Assembly (NCBI GenBank): GCA_034387635.1
Contig: JAOANU010000005.1
Span: 1,550,001-1,614,000, forward strand
Direction of reading: 5' to 3'
Source of the DNA: Rhodosporidiobolus odoratus
Taxonomy: Eukaryota; Basidiomycota; Microbotryomycetes; Sporidiobolales; Sporidiobolaceae
DNA: 64,000 nt
Shown here: positions 1 to 10,991 of the stretch, piece by piece
How the letters are laid out: each line of letters starts with the position of its first letter
Position numbering within the stretch: position 1 is the first letter of the stretch
Position numbers and translations under genes: made by a program
The notes under the pieces: generated by a model
Database searches by the model: none
What the model was told of the DNA's origin: nothing
Seen by the model: the letters and a program-made list of their open reading frames with translations, nothing else

Positions 1-1470
1 TTTCCGCCTCCTTTTCCCTTCAAACACTGCCCTGCTCACCGTCAGCTTTGTACAGCCCGGCCCCATGCAGCTCAGCCTGGCAGGTGGAAGAGGGCCTTAC
101 GTTGCCCAGGCTCGCTCCCTATATAGCATAGACGGCATTCGCTACCCTAACCCGCTCACTTTCAACGGGGAGAGGAATTAGTGTGCTGGCTACTGGCGGC
201 CCGAGGTGTAGGAGAGGGTTGTCTGCAGGGTTGTGCAGTTAGGATTGCTCCCACCTCTCATCCCTCCTCTGATGCGACAAGCATGCATGTCCCAGCTCTT
301 CTCGCCCGAACTCTTCTTGCCGCTGCTCGGCCGCCCATTGCGCCTTGCTGTGTGTTAGCAATAGCTGCATCACAGCTGCCTTCAGTCAGTCACCGGTGGG
401 TTTGTGTGGAAGTGCCGCTCTTCTTCTCCGTCTTGCGCAGAAGGAACAAGGGAGAGAAAGAAGTGACAGCGCGGTTCTGTCTGATTTCTCCCTGTCTTGC
501 ACCCCGCACAGGAGGGCAACCCTCTGTGGCTCGGTATACTTCCATCCTACCTATCACGAGCACCCCGAAGAGCTCGTCGTCCTTGCCTTTCACACCCTCA
601 CCCTCAACTCCACCTTTGTAAGCCGACTAGCAGTCGAACCCATGGCATGGATGCCACTAGAGCTGCCAATGCCCAAGAAGAGGACCCTGAAAGAGGGAGA
701 GAGACAGAGAGAGAGAGTAAAGGAGAGAAAGAAGAGGGAGGCGCCTTTGCAGACGGCACAGACACCTAGACGGCAAAGGCGCCTGGAGAATGGGCCAGCT
801 TTCTTACGGTCCAAGTAGGCTTCTGTGAGGCTGCTCTGAGACTTGTTCTTTGATCACGACACAAAGAGAAAGAAAGAGAAGAGAGGAAAGGCTGAACTAC
901 TTTCTGAGAGGAACGTTTACGCAACCGTAAGCTCCGACTTCTCCCACTGAGCGCTAAACCAAACGATGACATGCTATTAAGGCTGAAGGGGCGCACGGGG
1001 AGCGAAAAAGAAGGAGGGAGAACGGAAACAAGTGGTTTGAGAAGGTCAAAGGCGGAGTCACCTGGCGGGAGACACAAGCGGCGGAAAGAGGAAAGAGATG
1101 CTGGGAGGGTTTGACAATAGTCAGAGATTGACCGTCAGAGACAGGGGAGCGTCCGCTCATGACCTTCCTCATGGGCGCTGTATCGCCTTTGCGGTCGAAT
1201 CCTTGGCAAAGCACGAAAGCGCCCTCAGCAAGTCTGCTTGGTACTTGGCAACCAGCTTACCGTCAATGCAGAAGAAAGGTACACTCTTGTAGGGCAGCAT
1301 GATGGCGGAACTAGCAAGAGGCTAGAATTATCCTGCTGGGCCGACAAGCGTACTAACTGCCAGCCTAAGTTATGCTAGTAGCCGGAGACTGTCAACGGGA
1401 CGCACGCAGGAAAGGAACGGAACAAAGGGCATGCACACAAAAAGAGGAAGCCGCCTTGCGGAGGCAAAAA
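1..1470. other. No convincing gene
   Basis: Open frames on both strands are short, low in complexity and match no family I know. A purine-rich tract (GA repeats) lies near 690-745. A few intron-like acceptors (pyrimidine tract followed by CAG, near 440 and 510) are present, but I could not join them into an open frame. Confidence 0.4.
1466..1470 (-). terminator. Pol III T-run terminator of tRNA-Gly
   Basis: Five T residues on the minus strand directly follow the discriminator base of the tRNA-Gly gene, as expected for RNA polymerase III termination. Confidence 0.6.
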
Positions 1471-1551
1471 TGCACTGACTGGGAATCGAACCCAGGGCTA
1501 GACAATATTGTGTTATGGCAATGTCCAATTTTACCACTAAACCACCAGTGC
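1471..1551 (-). tRNA. tRNA-Gly (GCC) with short intron
   Basis: Read on the minus strand it begins GCACTGGTGGTTTAGTGG and ends with a T-arm (GGGTTCGATTCCC) and a 7-bp acceptor stem closing on the first bases, plus discriminator A. The anticodon stem GGACA/TGTCT frames a loop containing TTGCCA, so the anticodon is GCC. The gene is 81 nt against 71 for intronless eukaryotic tRNA-Gly(GCC). The extra 10 nt sit just 3' of position 37, the canonical nuclear tRNA intron site, so I call a 10-nt intron. A and B boxes are intact, so it is probably functional. Confidence 0.93.
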
Positions 1552-3161
1552 TTTATAGAAGGCACACAAAAAATATGTTATATAATCAGCACCTTTAGCT
1601 CACTCTGCTCGAGTGCTTGCCAGTGCCCTTCCACCTCTTTCCCTTGGGGCATTTTCTGCTGGTGTAACAGCCACCCCTTCCCTTGCGTTCTGTTCGATGG
1701 CATCCACGAGCACTGGAGAGTAAGGCTTCGCTTTTCATGGTTGCCGGTCTTACTGCTAGGCCTGGTGTCATGGTAGTAATCCTTTCCGGGAGAGTCCCCT
1801 CACACCCACCCAGAATCATATAGAGGAATATGCCCCAGATACAGAAATAAGAAAAGACGCCGCTGAAGAAGGTCAGCTTGCACAATCCGTATGTATGGTT
1901 CACAAAGAGTATTGGCAACGGCTCGTGGTGCTGGCCAGGAGGCGACGTCGCTTGGGTCGGATTGCAATGCAGGAACAGCCGATATACCACTCAGGAGATC
2001 AGGAAAGTGGCAAATTGCTAGGGGAATGGGGGCTCGTTGCTTCGGGTGCTGGAAAGGAAGAAAAAGCTGACATGCGAAAATAAGATGGCCTAGTCAGTGC
2101 AAGGGTTGGCTGAGCCGGATCTCGGACAAATGTAGACGCGAAGGGACACCTGTCAAGATGCACGGAAGACGCAGGGATCAGAGGTGCTCTTCTCGCTTCT
2201 TTTCTACAGGATAGAGGTGCTGGTAAAACGGTCGACTTTCGCGCTATCTCCGCCTTCTCACCATCCTAGCGCCATTGAGAGGCTGTATTACATCGGCGCG
2301 GCTTATCGGCCCCGCGATATCGTAGAACTCGCGCAGTACCGTCCTTCTCATCGGGGGAAAAAGGAGCTGCCTCCTGTGCATCGTCCGAGGTTACACCGGG
2401 AGGGGCTCCGCGGACTGCTCGCGGAAGATCTCGAGCGCCAAGGAGCCTCAACGGCTGAGTGCGGTCATACTAAGGGCAATCAGAAGAGAATTTGCGGTGG
2501 TCATTTCCGAAGAGGTAGAGCTGGCCGGTAATGCTGCCTATCAGGGACTTGAGTTCCGCTGGAAGGCTCCGGGGACTGTCCCAGCCTTGCTAGATCCGTA
2601 AGAGCTCACAGGGGCAAGTGATGTTGCTTTGTCGACAAAAGGCCCGAGGACAGCTAAGTCCACTTCACCTGTGCACGGGGACTCTCGGCTTTACCAGTAC
2701 TCTACGTGGTCGCCCTCTTACGGATACCTACCTACAGTGCTCGTGCGAACGGCAGGCTCCATGCCAGCTAGCCCGTCGTCGACTTTCGTGTCGGCGGTCG
2801 GATTGTCGCCTCTTTTCTGCGCGACAACGCCTCAATATGACTTACCGAGGAGGCTGGCGGGTGCGCGTGACGATGTGATATCCCGTACAGCACTTTGTAG
2901 CCTGCTAGCTGGTCTTGTGATTGCGTTTACAATGAGAAAGGTGAATTGAGAAGGTCATCGGAAATGAACAATTACTACAATCTACAGAACCACAGTAATT
3001 AGCCGAGGACACCATGCCGCTCGTACGCGCCGAATAACACGAGCCAGGGTGAGTACAAGAAGACCGAGAGGATCTGGGGGAAAAAACAGGGCAAGTCCGG
3101 GGTACTTTCCAAACCCGGCAAAAATTGTTCCAACGCTCGCTCTGGAGCGCTGCGTTATTGA
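1552..3161. other. Intergenic DNA between two tRNA genes
   Basis: No frame here has recognisable domains or a clean exon series. Open frames up to about 115 codons (2184-2531) are arginine/proline-rich and look like GC-rich chance frames. Confidence 0.4.
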
Positions 3162-3240
3162 CGACCGAGGTAGGGATCGAACCTACGACCTTAAGCTGTC
3201 CTAATAGGAGGCTCACGCGCTGCCACTACGCTACACGGCC
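3162..3240 (-). tRNA. tRNA-Arg (CCT) with short intron
   Basis: On the minus strand it starts GGCCGTGTAGCGTAGTGG and has a T-arm GTAGGTTCGATCCCTAC followed by the acceptor 3' half. The anticodon stem TGAGC/GCTTA encloses a loop starting CTCCTA, giving anticodon CCT (Arg, reads AGG). Total length is 79 nt against a standard 72. The 7 extra nt lie after position 37, consistent with a nuclear tRNA intron. One T-T mismatch in the acceptor stem is visible. A T5 run lies about 40 nt downstream on the same strand. Confidence 0.88.
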
Positions 3241-3497
3241 TTGATGGAGGACGCACGGAAAAACAGGGGTCATGTTTTTGTTACTTTTTATGCCTCAAGG
3301 CTGAGTCTCCCAGTAGCTAGACGCCGTGGGAAACCTCTGCAGACTCTTTCTAAGCTCTAAGATCCCTGGGTCGCGAAGGAAACGACGTTTCGCCGGAGAG
3401 GGTCTGTGCCGTCATGCCCGACGATGCATCCTTCGGCTTCGTTTCCTTGCCTGACAAGCTCTGTTGCTGCCTACACCCGACACTCGGCGCAAGAGCT

Positions 3498-5176
3498 ATG
3501 CCCTCCGCACCCGCCCTACCCAACCTCACCGGCCCCGAGTAGACTCCCTCTCCCTCATCCCTCATCCCCACATCACGCTCACCCATCCTCTCCGCAGCTA
3601 TGCCAAATTCTTCGCCTCGGGAGCAGCATGCTGCTTGCTGAGTCACGGTGGCATGGTCCCTATCGGTGCGCGCTCTCTCCCAAATCTACTCCGCGAGCAG
3701 CGCTGAGTTTAGCGCTCGGGTTGTGTGGACTTCGGGCAGATGTCGTCAAGACGAGAATGCAGCTGGAGCCGCAATTGAAGAAGCTGGGAATGGTGGGAAC
3801 GACCAGGCATGTCGTGGCAGAGTGCGTTCACCTCCGCCCTCGACCTCAATACCGACTTCGTCCTCTATCTCGGCCCGACCCTGCACCACCCCAGTCTCTA
3901 CTCTCGGTCTTGTCCGTACACTCGCAGCGCACACAAGGCTAATCTCCTGTCACGACCTCGCAGAGAGGGCCTCAAAGGTCTCGCAACCGGCTTCGGCTCT
4001 ACCGCTGTCGGCTACTTTTTCCAGGGCGGAGCCAAGTTCGCAGGCTACGAGTTCTTCAAGCTCAAGCTTGCCGAGGCGTCTGGAGAGAACGCAGTCCGCA
4101 ACCGCACGGCGATCTACCTTGGAGGCGCCGCCATCGCGGAGTTCTTTGCCGACATTCTCTTGACTCCCCTCGAAGCGGTCCGTATCCGGCTCGTCAGCAA
4201 CCGGAAATATGCCACCAACTTGGCAACGGGTTTCAAGAGAATGGCAAGTGAGGGAGGGGCGAGGGAACTCTATGCAGGCTTCGTGCCGATCCTCGCGAAG
4301 CAGATCCCTTGTACGCCTTGGCGTCCCTGACCTTCTCCTTTACCGGCCACTTACGCTACTCTCTACAGATGCTGTCGGTCAATTCCTCGTCAACGAGTTA
4401 GCGCACGAGGCGGTGTACAAGCGATTATCGAAGGAAAAGCTGGAGAACCTGTCGACCGGAGAAGAAACCGCAATCACTCTCGGCTGCGGTATCACGGCCG
4501 TACGCAATCTGCTGACTAAGCTTGCTTGAGAGACCGGAGGAGCTGATGCACCAGTAAATCACAGGGTTTCGCCGCCGCCATTCTGTCTCAGCCAGCCGAC
4601 ACTTTGCTGAGGTACGCTCAACTGTCTTTTGCCTTTTTCCGATTTCTATACACGCGGCGAGACGCAGTGCTCATCTGCTCCGTCAACCTTCACAGCCAAA
4701 TCAACAAGGGTGAAGGCGGCTCAGGCTCGGCGGCCTCCAAGTTAATTTTGCTGGCGAAGCAAGCGGGCCCCGTTGGGCTGTTTGCTGGGCTGGGACCGAG
4801 GATGGTAAGTTCGCCCCGCTCCGCGTCTTCCTTGTTATCGCGCAGGCCCTAGCGCTTTCGGGCTTGCGACATTGAATCTTGACCTTTCTTTGCCATCTTG
4901 CCCTACTTCTCTCGCGATCACCTTTACTCTCCGACTCCGCTCGTCATCTCTCGCCCTGCCCCTGTCCACTCACTGCCTTCCGTAGATCATGACTGCCGGT
5001 CTCGTTTCGTCTCAGTTCTACCTCTACGGCATCATCAAGAAGGCGCTGTGAGTTTTCCTTCTCCTTTCACCCAGAACCTCCCCCATGGCTGGCACACTCC
5101 TGCCGGAGACCCGCTTACAAGCTCACTATTCTACAGCGGCGCTGGACAGGGCGTCGAGATCCACAAGGAGGATTAG
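3498..5176 (+). CDS. MIR1: Mitochondrial phosphate carrier (MIR1 type)
   Basis: Mitochondrial carrier family protein of the inner membrane that imports inorganic phosphate with protons for ATP synthesis. I read nine exons: 3498-3538, 3598-3665, 3740-3821, 3964-4310, 4369-4499, 4566-4612, 4696-4804, 4986-5048 and 5137-5176. The protein starts MPSAPALPNLTGPDYAKFF and ends GVEIHKED. The three carrier repeats show Px[DE]xx[KR] motifs: PIDVVKTRMQ, PLEAVRIRLV and QPADTLLSQI. The blocks GFGSTAVGYFFQGG and ILAKQIPYAVGQFLV resemble yeast Mir1 more than other carriers. The start was chosen because this ATG splices in frame to the first transmembrane segment; an ATG at 3415 runs into a stop before any useful donor. 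PIC2 is the closest alternative name. Confidence 0.93.
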
Positions 5177-5618
5177 ACGTCGCGACAACCTTTTCTTTTC
5201 TTTCCTCTCCCTTTTTCCTCGATACTGTTGTCTCCCTTTCGCTTGCTTAGCTGTTTATAGATTAATCGTTGCAGATAGTAGAAGCCACTCACAGCCTTTT
5301 CCACATCACCCGTGCGGCAAGGGCGCAAAACAGATCGAAAGGCTGTTTGTAATGCTGAATAGATTTGCTCAAAACTCTTAGTTTGTAATGCCTGTTCCCC
5401 ACCTTTGCTTACGTCTACCCGATTTCTCCACCGCTCGCAACCTTCTCACACACTAGGACGCTACACAAGCAGACAACCTACGTGCCACAGATCGCACTCG
5501 CACACTCCCGCGCGCCTAGACTCGTCCGTCTCGTCTCGATCGCCTCCTTCTCCTCGATCTACTTTCGCCTCTCTCGCTCGACTACTTCCCTTGAGCGCCT
5601 TCAGGGTACACCTTAAGC
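5177..5618. promoter_or_regulatory. Spacer between MIR1 and the NBR1-like gene
   Basis: Downstream of the MIR1 stop is a T-rich 3'-UTR-like stretch. The second half, from about 5400, is pyrimidine-rich (CT runs) and leads to the start codon at 5619, like the leaders of other genes in this window. No specific operator was recognised. Confidence 0.4.
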
Positions 5619-8600
5619 ATGAGTTGTACGTACACACGTCTATCTACGTCACAGCTGCACGCAGTCTGACACTTTCTTCCGCCACCTTGCCCCGACCTCG
5701 CCTCCCCCGCTTGCGACTCGTATCCGACATGGTCTTCTTCTCGGAGTAGCAACAAACTACGTCTTCAAGCTTTACTACGATGGCGGAGTGATTCACTCCA
5801 CGAGGCGGTACGGTTATCAGGGTGTGTTGACCATGCCTCAGGTCTTCGCGGTACGCCTCCTTTCATTGGTTTTCACTTCCGACTGGGATAGCTTGGGCGG
5901 CGTTGCCTCCTCGCCTCCCTGCACACAGCTTAGACAGAGACTGACAGTCACACCTTACTGCTGTAGGGCCTTTATGACCGTGCCTCGCAAGTCTTCAAGC
6001 TCCCGAAGGACTCGTTCGTCCTGGCCGTTCGCGACAACGTTGGCAACCCTACGGTCAAGCTTGTCACCTTCGACGATTTCAAGAAACACATCTGCGAGCC
6101 ACTCGAAGTCGCGCCGCAAAGCGCCAAGATCGACGAGAAGAAGCGCATCGTTCTCCTCTTCCTCGTCCAGCCCAAAGCCGCCGCCACCTCGCCGAAGAAG
6201 GCGAAGCAGACCCTCGACCTCCTTCCCCCCACTCGTATCTACACCGGTCCGCACGCGCACCGCCCTCGCTCCCCCAACCCTCCAGCCGCTCCGATCGATG
6301 TCCCCGCTGCCGGCCCTGTGGAGACCGCCAGCGGCATCGACTACTCGTCGCCTGCGGTCGGAGGTAAAGCAGGGGTCGTCGCTCTCTCGCAGCGCTTCGA
6401 GCTTCGCGGCGAGCATCAGCAGCAGCCTCAGCAGCCGGCTGCTGCTTCGGATTCGGGGTACAACCCCATGTACGCCGCTGCTCCGGCTGTCTCTAGCACC
6501 TTTCCGCCCGTACAGTCCGTCATCGCTGTACCGGTCAAGCAGGAGAAGGTTGACTCGTGGGCGGGCGTGAAGAGCCTTCTTGACAAGTTCACCAAGGAAC
6601 TAAACACCCACCTCGCGGACACCTTCGGCGGCGAGGCCGCTACTCTCGACTGGTCGGTGTCCACGAAAGAGGAGCCCGCGGCTGAACTGCCGGTCAAGGC
6701 TGAGAAGGAGGAGGAAGTCAAGTCCGAGAAGCCCAAGCCCGTCCATGCCAACGTCTTCTGCGACAGTTGCCTCGCCACCATCGTAGGGTACCGCTACAAG
6801 TGTATGGGCTGCAGCAACTACGATCTCTGCGAGTGCGTCCCCTTTCCTCCTTTCTTCGCAGTTTCCCTTGACACTGACCGAGTTCCGCTTCTTCTGTTCA
6901 GGAACTGTATCGACAAGCGCGCCTCCTTTCACCCGGCTGGACACGACTTCTCCGAGATCGCCCACCCTGGCGCCTGGGACGTGGTGTCGAAGCGCGGCGG
7001 AGTCGATACTTACTCGCCGCCTGTCAAAGGGCAGACCGATGTTCCGGCTGAAAAGGTGGAAAGTAAGAAGACGGAAGGCAAGAAGCTCGAGGTGCACCCT
7101 GCTACCTGCGACCTGTGTGATGCGACCATCATCGGCACGAGGTATAAATGTACGTTCTGTCTCCTGCTTCTGCTTTCTCTGCTTGAGCTGAATCGCTTTC
7201 CCTCACGGTAAAGGCGTCGACTGCCCCGACTTCGATGTTGACGACAAATGCGCCAGTCTCCTTCAGGAAGCGCACCCCAACCATCGCTTCGTCGCTATTT
7301 CGGACCCGTCCTCCCTCGGCATGAAGACCCTCCCCAGTTCCCGTATCGCTCACCACGGCGTTATCTGCGACGGCTGTGACGCTTCGCCCATCCGTGGTGT
7401 CCGCTACCGCTGCATGCACCCGTCCTGCCCCGACTTCGACCTCTGCGGCAACTGCGAAGCGAGCCCGCTCTCCGTGCACCCCGCCGACCACATGCTCCTC
7501 AAGATCCGCAGTCCCGTCTCGAGCAGTCCGTTCGGAGTTGCTGGCGTCCAGCAAGCGAAGGCGCGCGCGCAGCAGCTGCTTCACCGCGGCGAGTCAGCCG
7601 CTCTCTCGTCCGGCCCTATCGCCTCGCTCCTCAACTCGCTTGGCGTTCATGTCCCCGGCGTCTCCTCCGGCTCTGCCCCCGCCGCTCCAGCCAGTGTCGA
7701 GAAGGAAGAGGAGCAGTCGATCTCTCCTTCGCCCGCTCTTCCCCTCTCTCCTGTCGATGTCCTCGAGTCCCAGAACGGCGACAAGACCGTCGTTGTCGAC
7801 GTCGACGTCTCCTCCCTCCCTGTCGAGCAGCTCCGTAACCTTCCCAGCGAGGTCGGCGTCCCGATCAAGCTTGGCGGCCACCTTCAGCCGCCGGAGGATA
7901 AGGAGGGACCGTACTCGGTTGAGCAGTTGGTGAAGGCTGCGGAAGATGAAGACAGCGTGGCTGAGGAGAAGAGCGAAGGAGAGGCAGAGAAAATTGAAGA
8001 CCGTGAGTCTCTGGCTGAGGTTGCCGAGGAGGTTGAGGAGGAGCAGGCCGAGGCGGAGAAAGAGGCCTTGCGCTGTACTTTCCTCAGCGACGTACGTCCT
8101 CTCCCTTCTCATCACACCATCGCAGTCGAGCTTGCTGACCCTGATATCCATCCTGCAGATCACCGTTCTTGACGGCTCAGTCGTTCCCGCCGGCGCGCTC
8201 TTCTCGAAGGTCTGGGGCGTCCGCAACGACGGCAAGGAAGCTTGGCCCGTCGGCTGTCGCCTCGTTCACGTCGGCGGGTTCTCGGCAAAGAGCAAGGGCG
8301 GTCTCGCTAAGTCCTACGAAGTCCCCTCTGCCCCCGTCGGCGACATCGTCGAGCTTCAGGTCGAGGTCAAGGCGCCTGAGGACAGCGGTCGCTTCATGGA
8401 CTTCTGGCGCCTTCAGACCCCCGACGGTGAGCTCGTCGGCGAGCGTCTCTGGGTCGACATTACCGTGAGCGAAGGGGACGCTGTCTCCGCCACTTCAGCG
8501 TCTCTCGCTTCTTCTTTCGTCGCCACGCCTTCGCTCAACGCTTCCGGCCGAGCTACTTCCCTTGCGGCGACCGAGACTGTCTTCTCGCCCGCCGCCTCAG

Positions 8601-8881
8601 CTGCGCCTAGCACCGCCTTTTCCATCCCCTCCAATCTCGCCCCGTCGTCCGCCGCCCCGAGCGAGTTCGAGTCTGTCGCGCCCGGAACCCCTTCTCGCGC
8701 TGGGAGTGAGGCAGTTTACCTCTCCGACAACGAGGAGGATGTCAGCGCGGACGGAACCGAATCGACCTCGAGTGAAGAGTCGACTTCGAGCGAAGAGAGC
8801 AGTTCGAGCGAGGAGGACAGCGACGATGAAGACTTTGTGGTCCTCTCTGGCGCTGAGGATGACTGGGCCGATGAGGCTTGA
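5619..8881 (+). CDS. NBR1: NBR1-like selective autophagy receptor
   Basis: Cargo receptor of the NBR1 family, linking substrates to Atg8 on autophagosomes. I read six introns. Exon 1 is only 7 nt (ATGAGTT, 5619-5625) and joins 5750-5850, then 5967-6832, 6902-7149, 7214-8091 and 8159-8881. An N-terminal PB1-like region begins [19 protein letters not shown]. Three ZZ-type zinc fingers follow: [35 protein letters not shown] and [17 protein letters not shown]. Next is an FW (four-tryptophan) domain containing [26 protein letters not shown] and [10 protein letters not shown]. Near the C-terminus an acidic Ser/Glu tract leads into DDEDFVVL, a fit to the AIM/LIR consensus and close in form to the human NBR1 LIR. 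The very short first exon is the least certain part. The domain order is diagnostic. Confidence 0.88.
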
Positions 8882-9169
8882 GTTTGGTCAAGGTGTCGTG
8901 CATAGGGTTCTCGGTCTCTCTCGGTTGTGTCTGTTCAGGTTCCCCTTCTCGTTCCGTGTCTCTTCTCCCCACTCTGTTGCTTGCTTGATCCCATATCGTT
9001 CAATCGCCCGATCTGTCATGTCCTTACTAGCTAGGCCCGTCAGTGCAAGATGCTGTAGCTACTTCGTCAGGCCGAGCTATCAGCGGGGCGAGCGAAATGT
9101 CGGCCGTCGAAAGTTTGCCTTTCTCCTGTTCCATCAACTCCTCCATCCGCCCGGCAACCGTTCCACGCC

Positions 9170-10801
9170 ATGCCTAGCCTGCCTTACAAGAAGCCGCGTA
9201 CGGCAACCACGACAGTGCCGCCTGCCTTGTCGTCCAGATCTTCTTCCTCCTCTGCTCGCTTTACTCTGGCGAACCTGCCAAAGGAAGTCCTGTCGCCTAT
9301 CGTAGCCCACGTAGCCGAGCCTGAGGTAGACGAAGGTGCGCCTCGAACCCTTGCTCGGCCCTACTATGCCTAACTCGCTCTTTTCATTTCAGGAGAAGAT
9401 TCGCCCTCTTCGCTCTCGAACGTCTCACTGATCTCTCGTTCCTTCCGCCTGCTCGCTGTACCGCACATCTTCCGAGAGTTTACCCTCGACGGGGGACAAG
9501 CACTCGTCGAAGCTGTCAGGCTGTTCAAGCCAGCGGGAGGGAAGAATAGCAAGAAACGAACGATCGGGGGAGAGACGGGTCCGTTTCAATTTGTCAGGGA
9601 GGTCAGCATCATGTGCGGCGAAGCCATTCCTCTGCCTACCTCGTCCTCGAGGCAGGCGTGACGATGCTAACCTTTTTTACTGTGCGGCCTTCTCAGTCTG
9701 CCTACCCTGTACCCCGAATCGCCTCTGATAACCACGCTTACTACCTCTCTCACCACATTCCTCCTGCTCCCCGAGTCTCTCACTTCACTCACTTTCTCCC
9801 TCGGCTGCCCATCCGGCGCCCCAACGGCCAAGCAACCCTTCCTAGCCCTCTTCCCCTCGTTCCCCTCCCCGCTCGACTCGCTCACAGCCCTGCGCGAGTT
9901 CCGCCTTCAGACCAAAGGCGAGATCTGGCTGCACGACCTCGCTACTCTCCTCGCTACGTGGTCCTCCCTCAAGCTCCTCGAAATTGCCAGCTTGCGAGGG
10001 GATTGCAATACCCGTCTCGACCCTTGGGCGGCAAGACACCGCCTCCACACCTTGATCGTCAGAGAGACTAGTCTGACCACCGAAATGATAGTCTGGTTGC
10101 TTGAGGGACAGACCGCGTTGAGGCATGTCGAGATGCCGCTTCCTGGGGACGGGGTCGAGGAGGGAAGGAAGGCGTGGGAGGCGGTCGAGAGGGTTATGGC
10201 TGCAGTCGAGGTGTTGAAGGTATGGGATGGTTGGGCAACGACTTCGACGAGGAGGAAGAGGGCGCGAGGGGGGCAAGGGCGCAGGGAGAAACGCAGGGAA
10301 GAGCTGCAAGCACTGGGATTGGAGGAGGGCGGTATGCACGAGGCGGCGATCGTCGAAACCGTAGGCGGAGTGGGCACCAGGGCTGCAGATGTCGACCTCG
10401 GAGTAGGAGGAATTCTCGAAAACGAACTCGAAGTTGACGAGTCGCCCCCATCCCCGCTTCTCCCTCTTCTCGCCAGATCCAAGAAGCTACGCACCCTCTA
10501 CCTCTCGACATCCGTCCTTCCTAGTGCACCTTCCTCTGAATCTTTCGAGCTCCTCCTACCTCATCTCGCGCAGGTCAAAGAGCTCATCATTGAAGACAGC
10601 CCTGCTTCGGGGCTCAGAGGCGCTGTGCGGGGTGCGCTAGAAGGCGGTAAATTGGTGACACTGGAGAAGGTGATCAGCATGGGGACGAAGAGGAAGAAAG
10701 GCGCCGCAGGAGCAGGCGAGTCGAAGAAAGGTAAGGGGGACAAGCGCTTTGAGAAGGCTTGCGAGAAAAGCGAGGTGGAATGGGTTGTCGATGAATTGTA
10801 G
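9170..10801 (+). CDS. F-box-like protein with leucine-rich C-terminal part
   Basis: Exons 9170-9335, 9393-9612 and 9697-10801. After a Ser-rich leader, residues about 30-80 (FTLANLPKEVLSPIVAHV, then SLISRSFRLLAVPHIFREF) fit an F-box: a leucine-proline start, then a conserved serine-arginine helix and VPHIFRE, a common block in basidiomycete F-box proteins. The rest has irregular leucine-rich stretches (LTSLTFSLG, LREFRLQ, LKLLEIASLRG, LRTLYLS, VKELIIED) typical of degenerate LRR substrate-binding regions. A basic insert (TRRKRARGGQGRREKRRE) and a Lys-rich tail may be nuclear-localising. A role as an SCF ubiquitin ligase adaptor is inferred; the substrate is unknown. The second donor (GTGCGG at 9613) was chosen because it alone restores the leucine-rich frame. 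Confidence 0.7.
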
Positions 10802-10991
10802 CAGGGTGAGCTTGTCGCGTGGTCCTGAGTAAGCTAGCTTTATCTCCCTTCTCACAGCGTCGGTCCGAAGACATATGGGAGAATATACATGTCTAAGCCT
10901 GCATTGCGAAAGGAGAGAGAAGACGCTTAGGCGCTGGCGGGAGGAATTCGAGGTCAGCTCGCTTCAACACAAAGAGAGGGAGAGGGTAGGC

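Noticed and set aside
3415..3540. Upstream ATG of the phosphate carrier
   Set aside because: The frame reaches a stop without joining the carrier frame; the ATG at 3498 splices correctly.
5788..6570. 260-codon alternative frame over the NBR1-like gene
   Set aside because: Ser/Arg/Pro-rich shadow of the PB1/linker frame, which instead joins the ZZ fingers.
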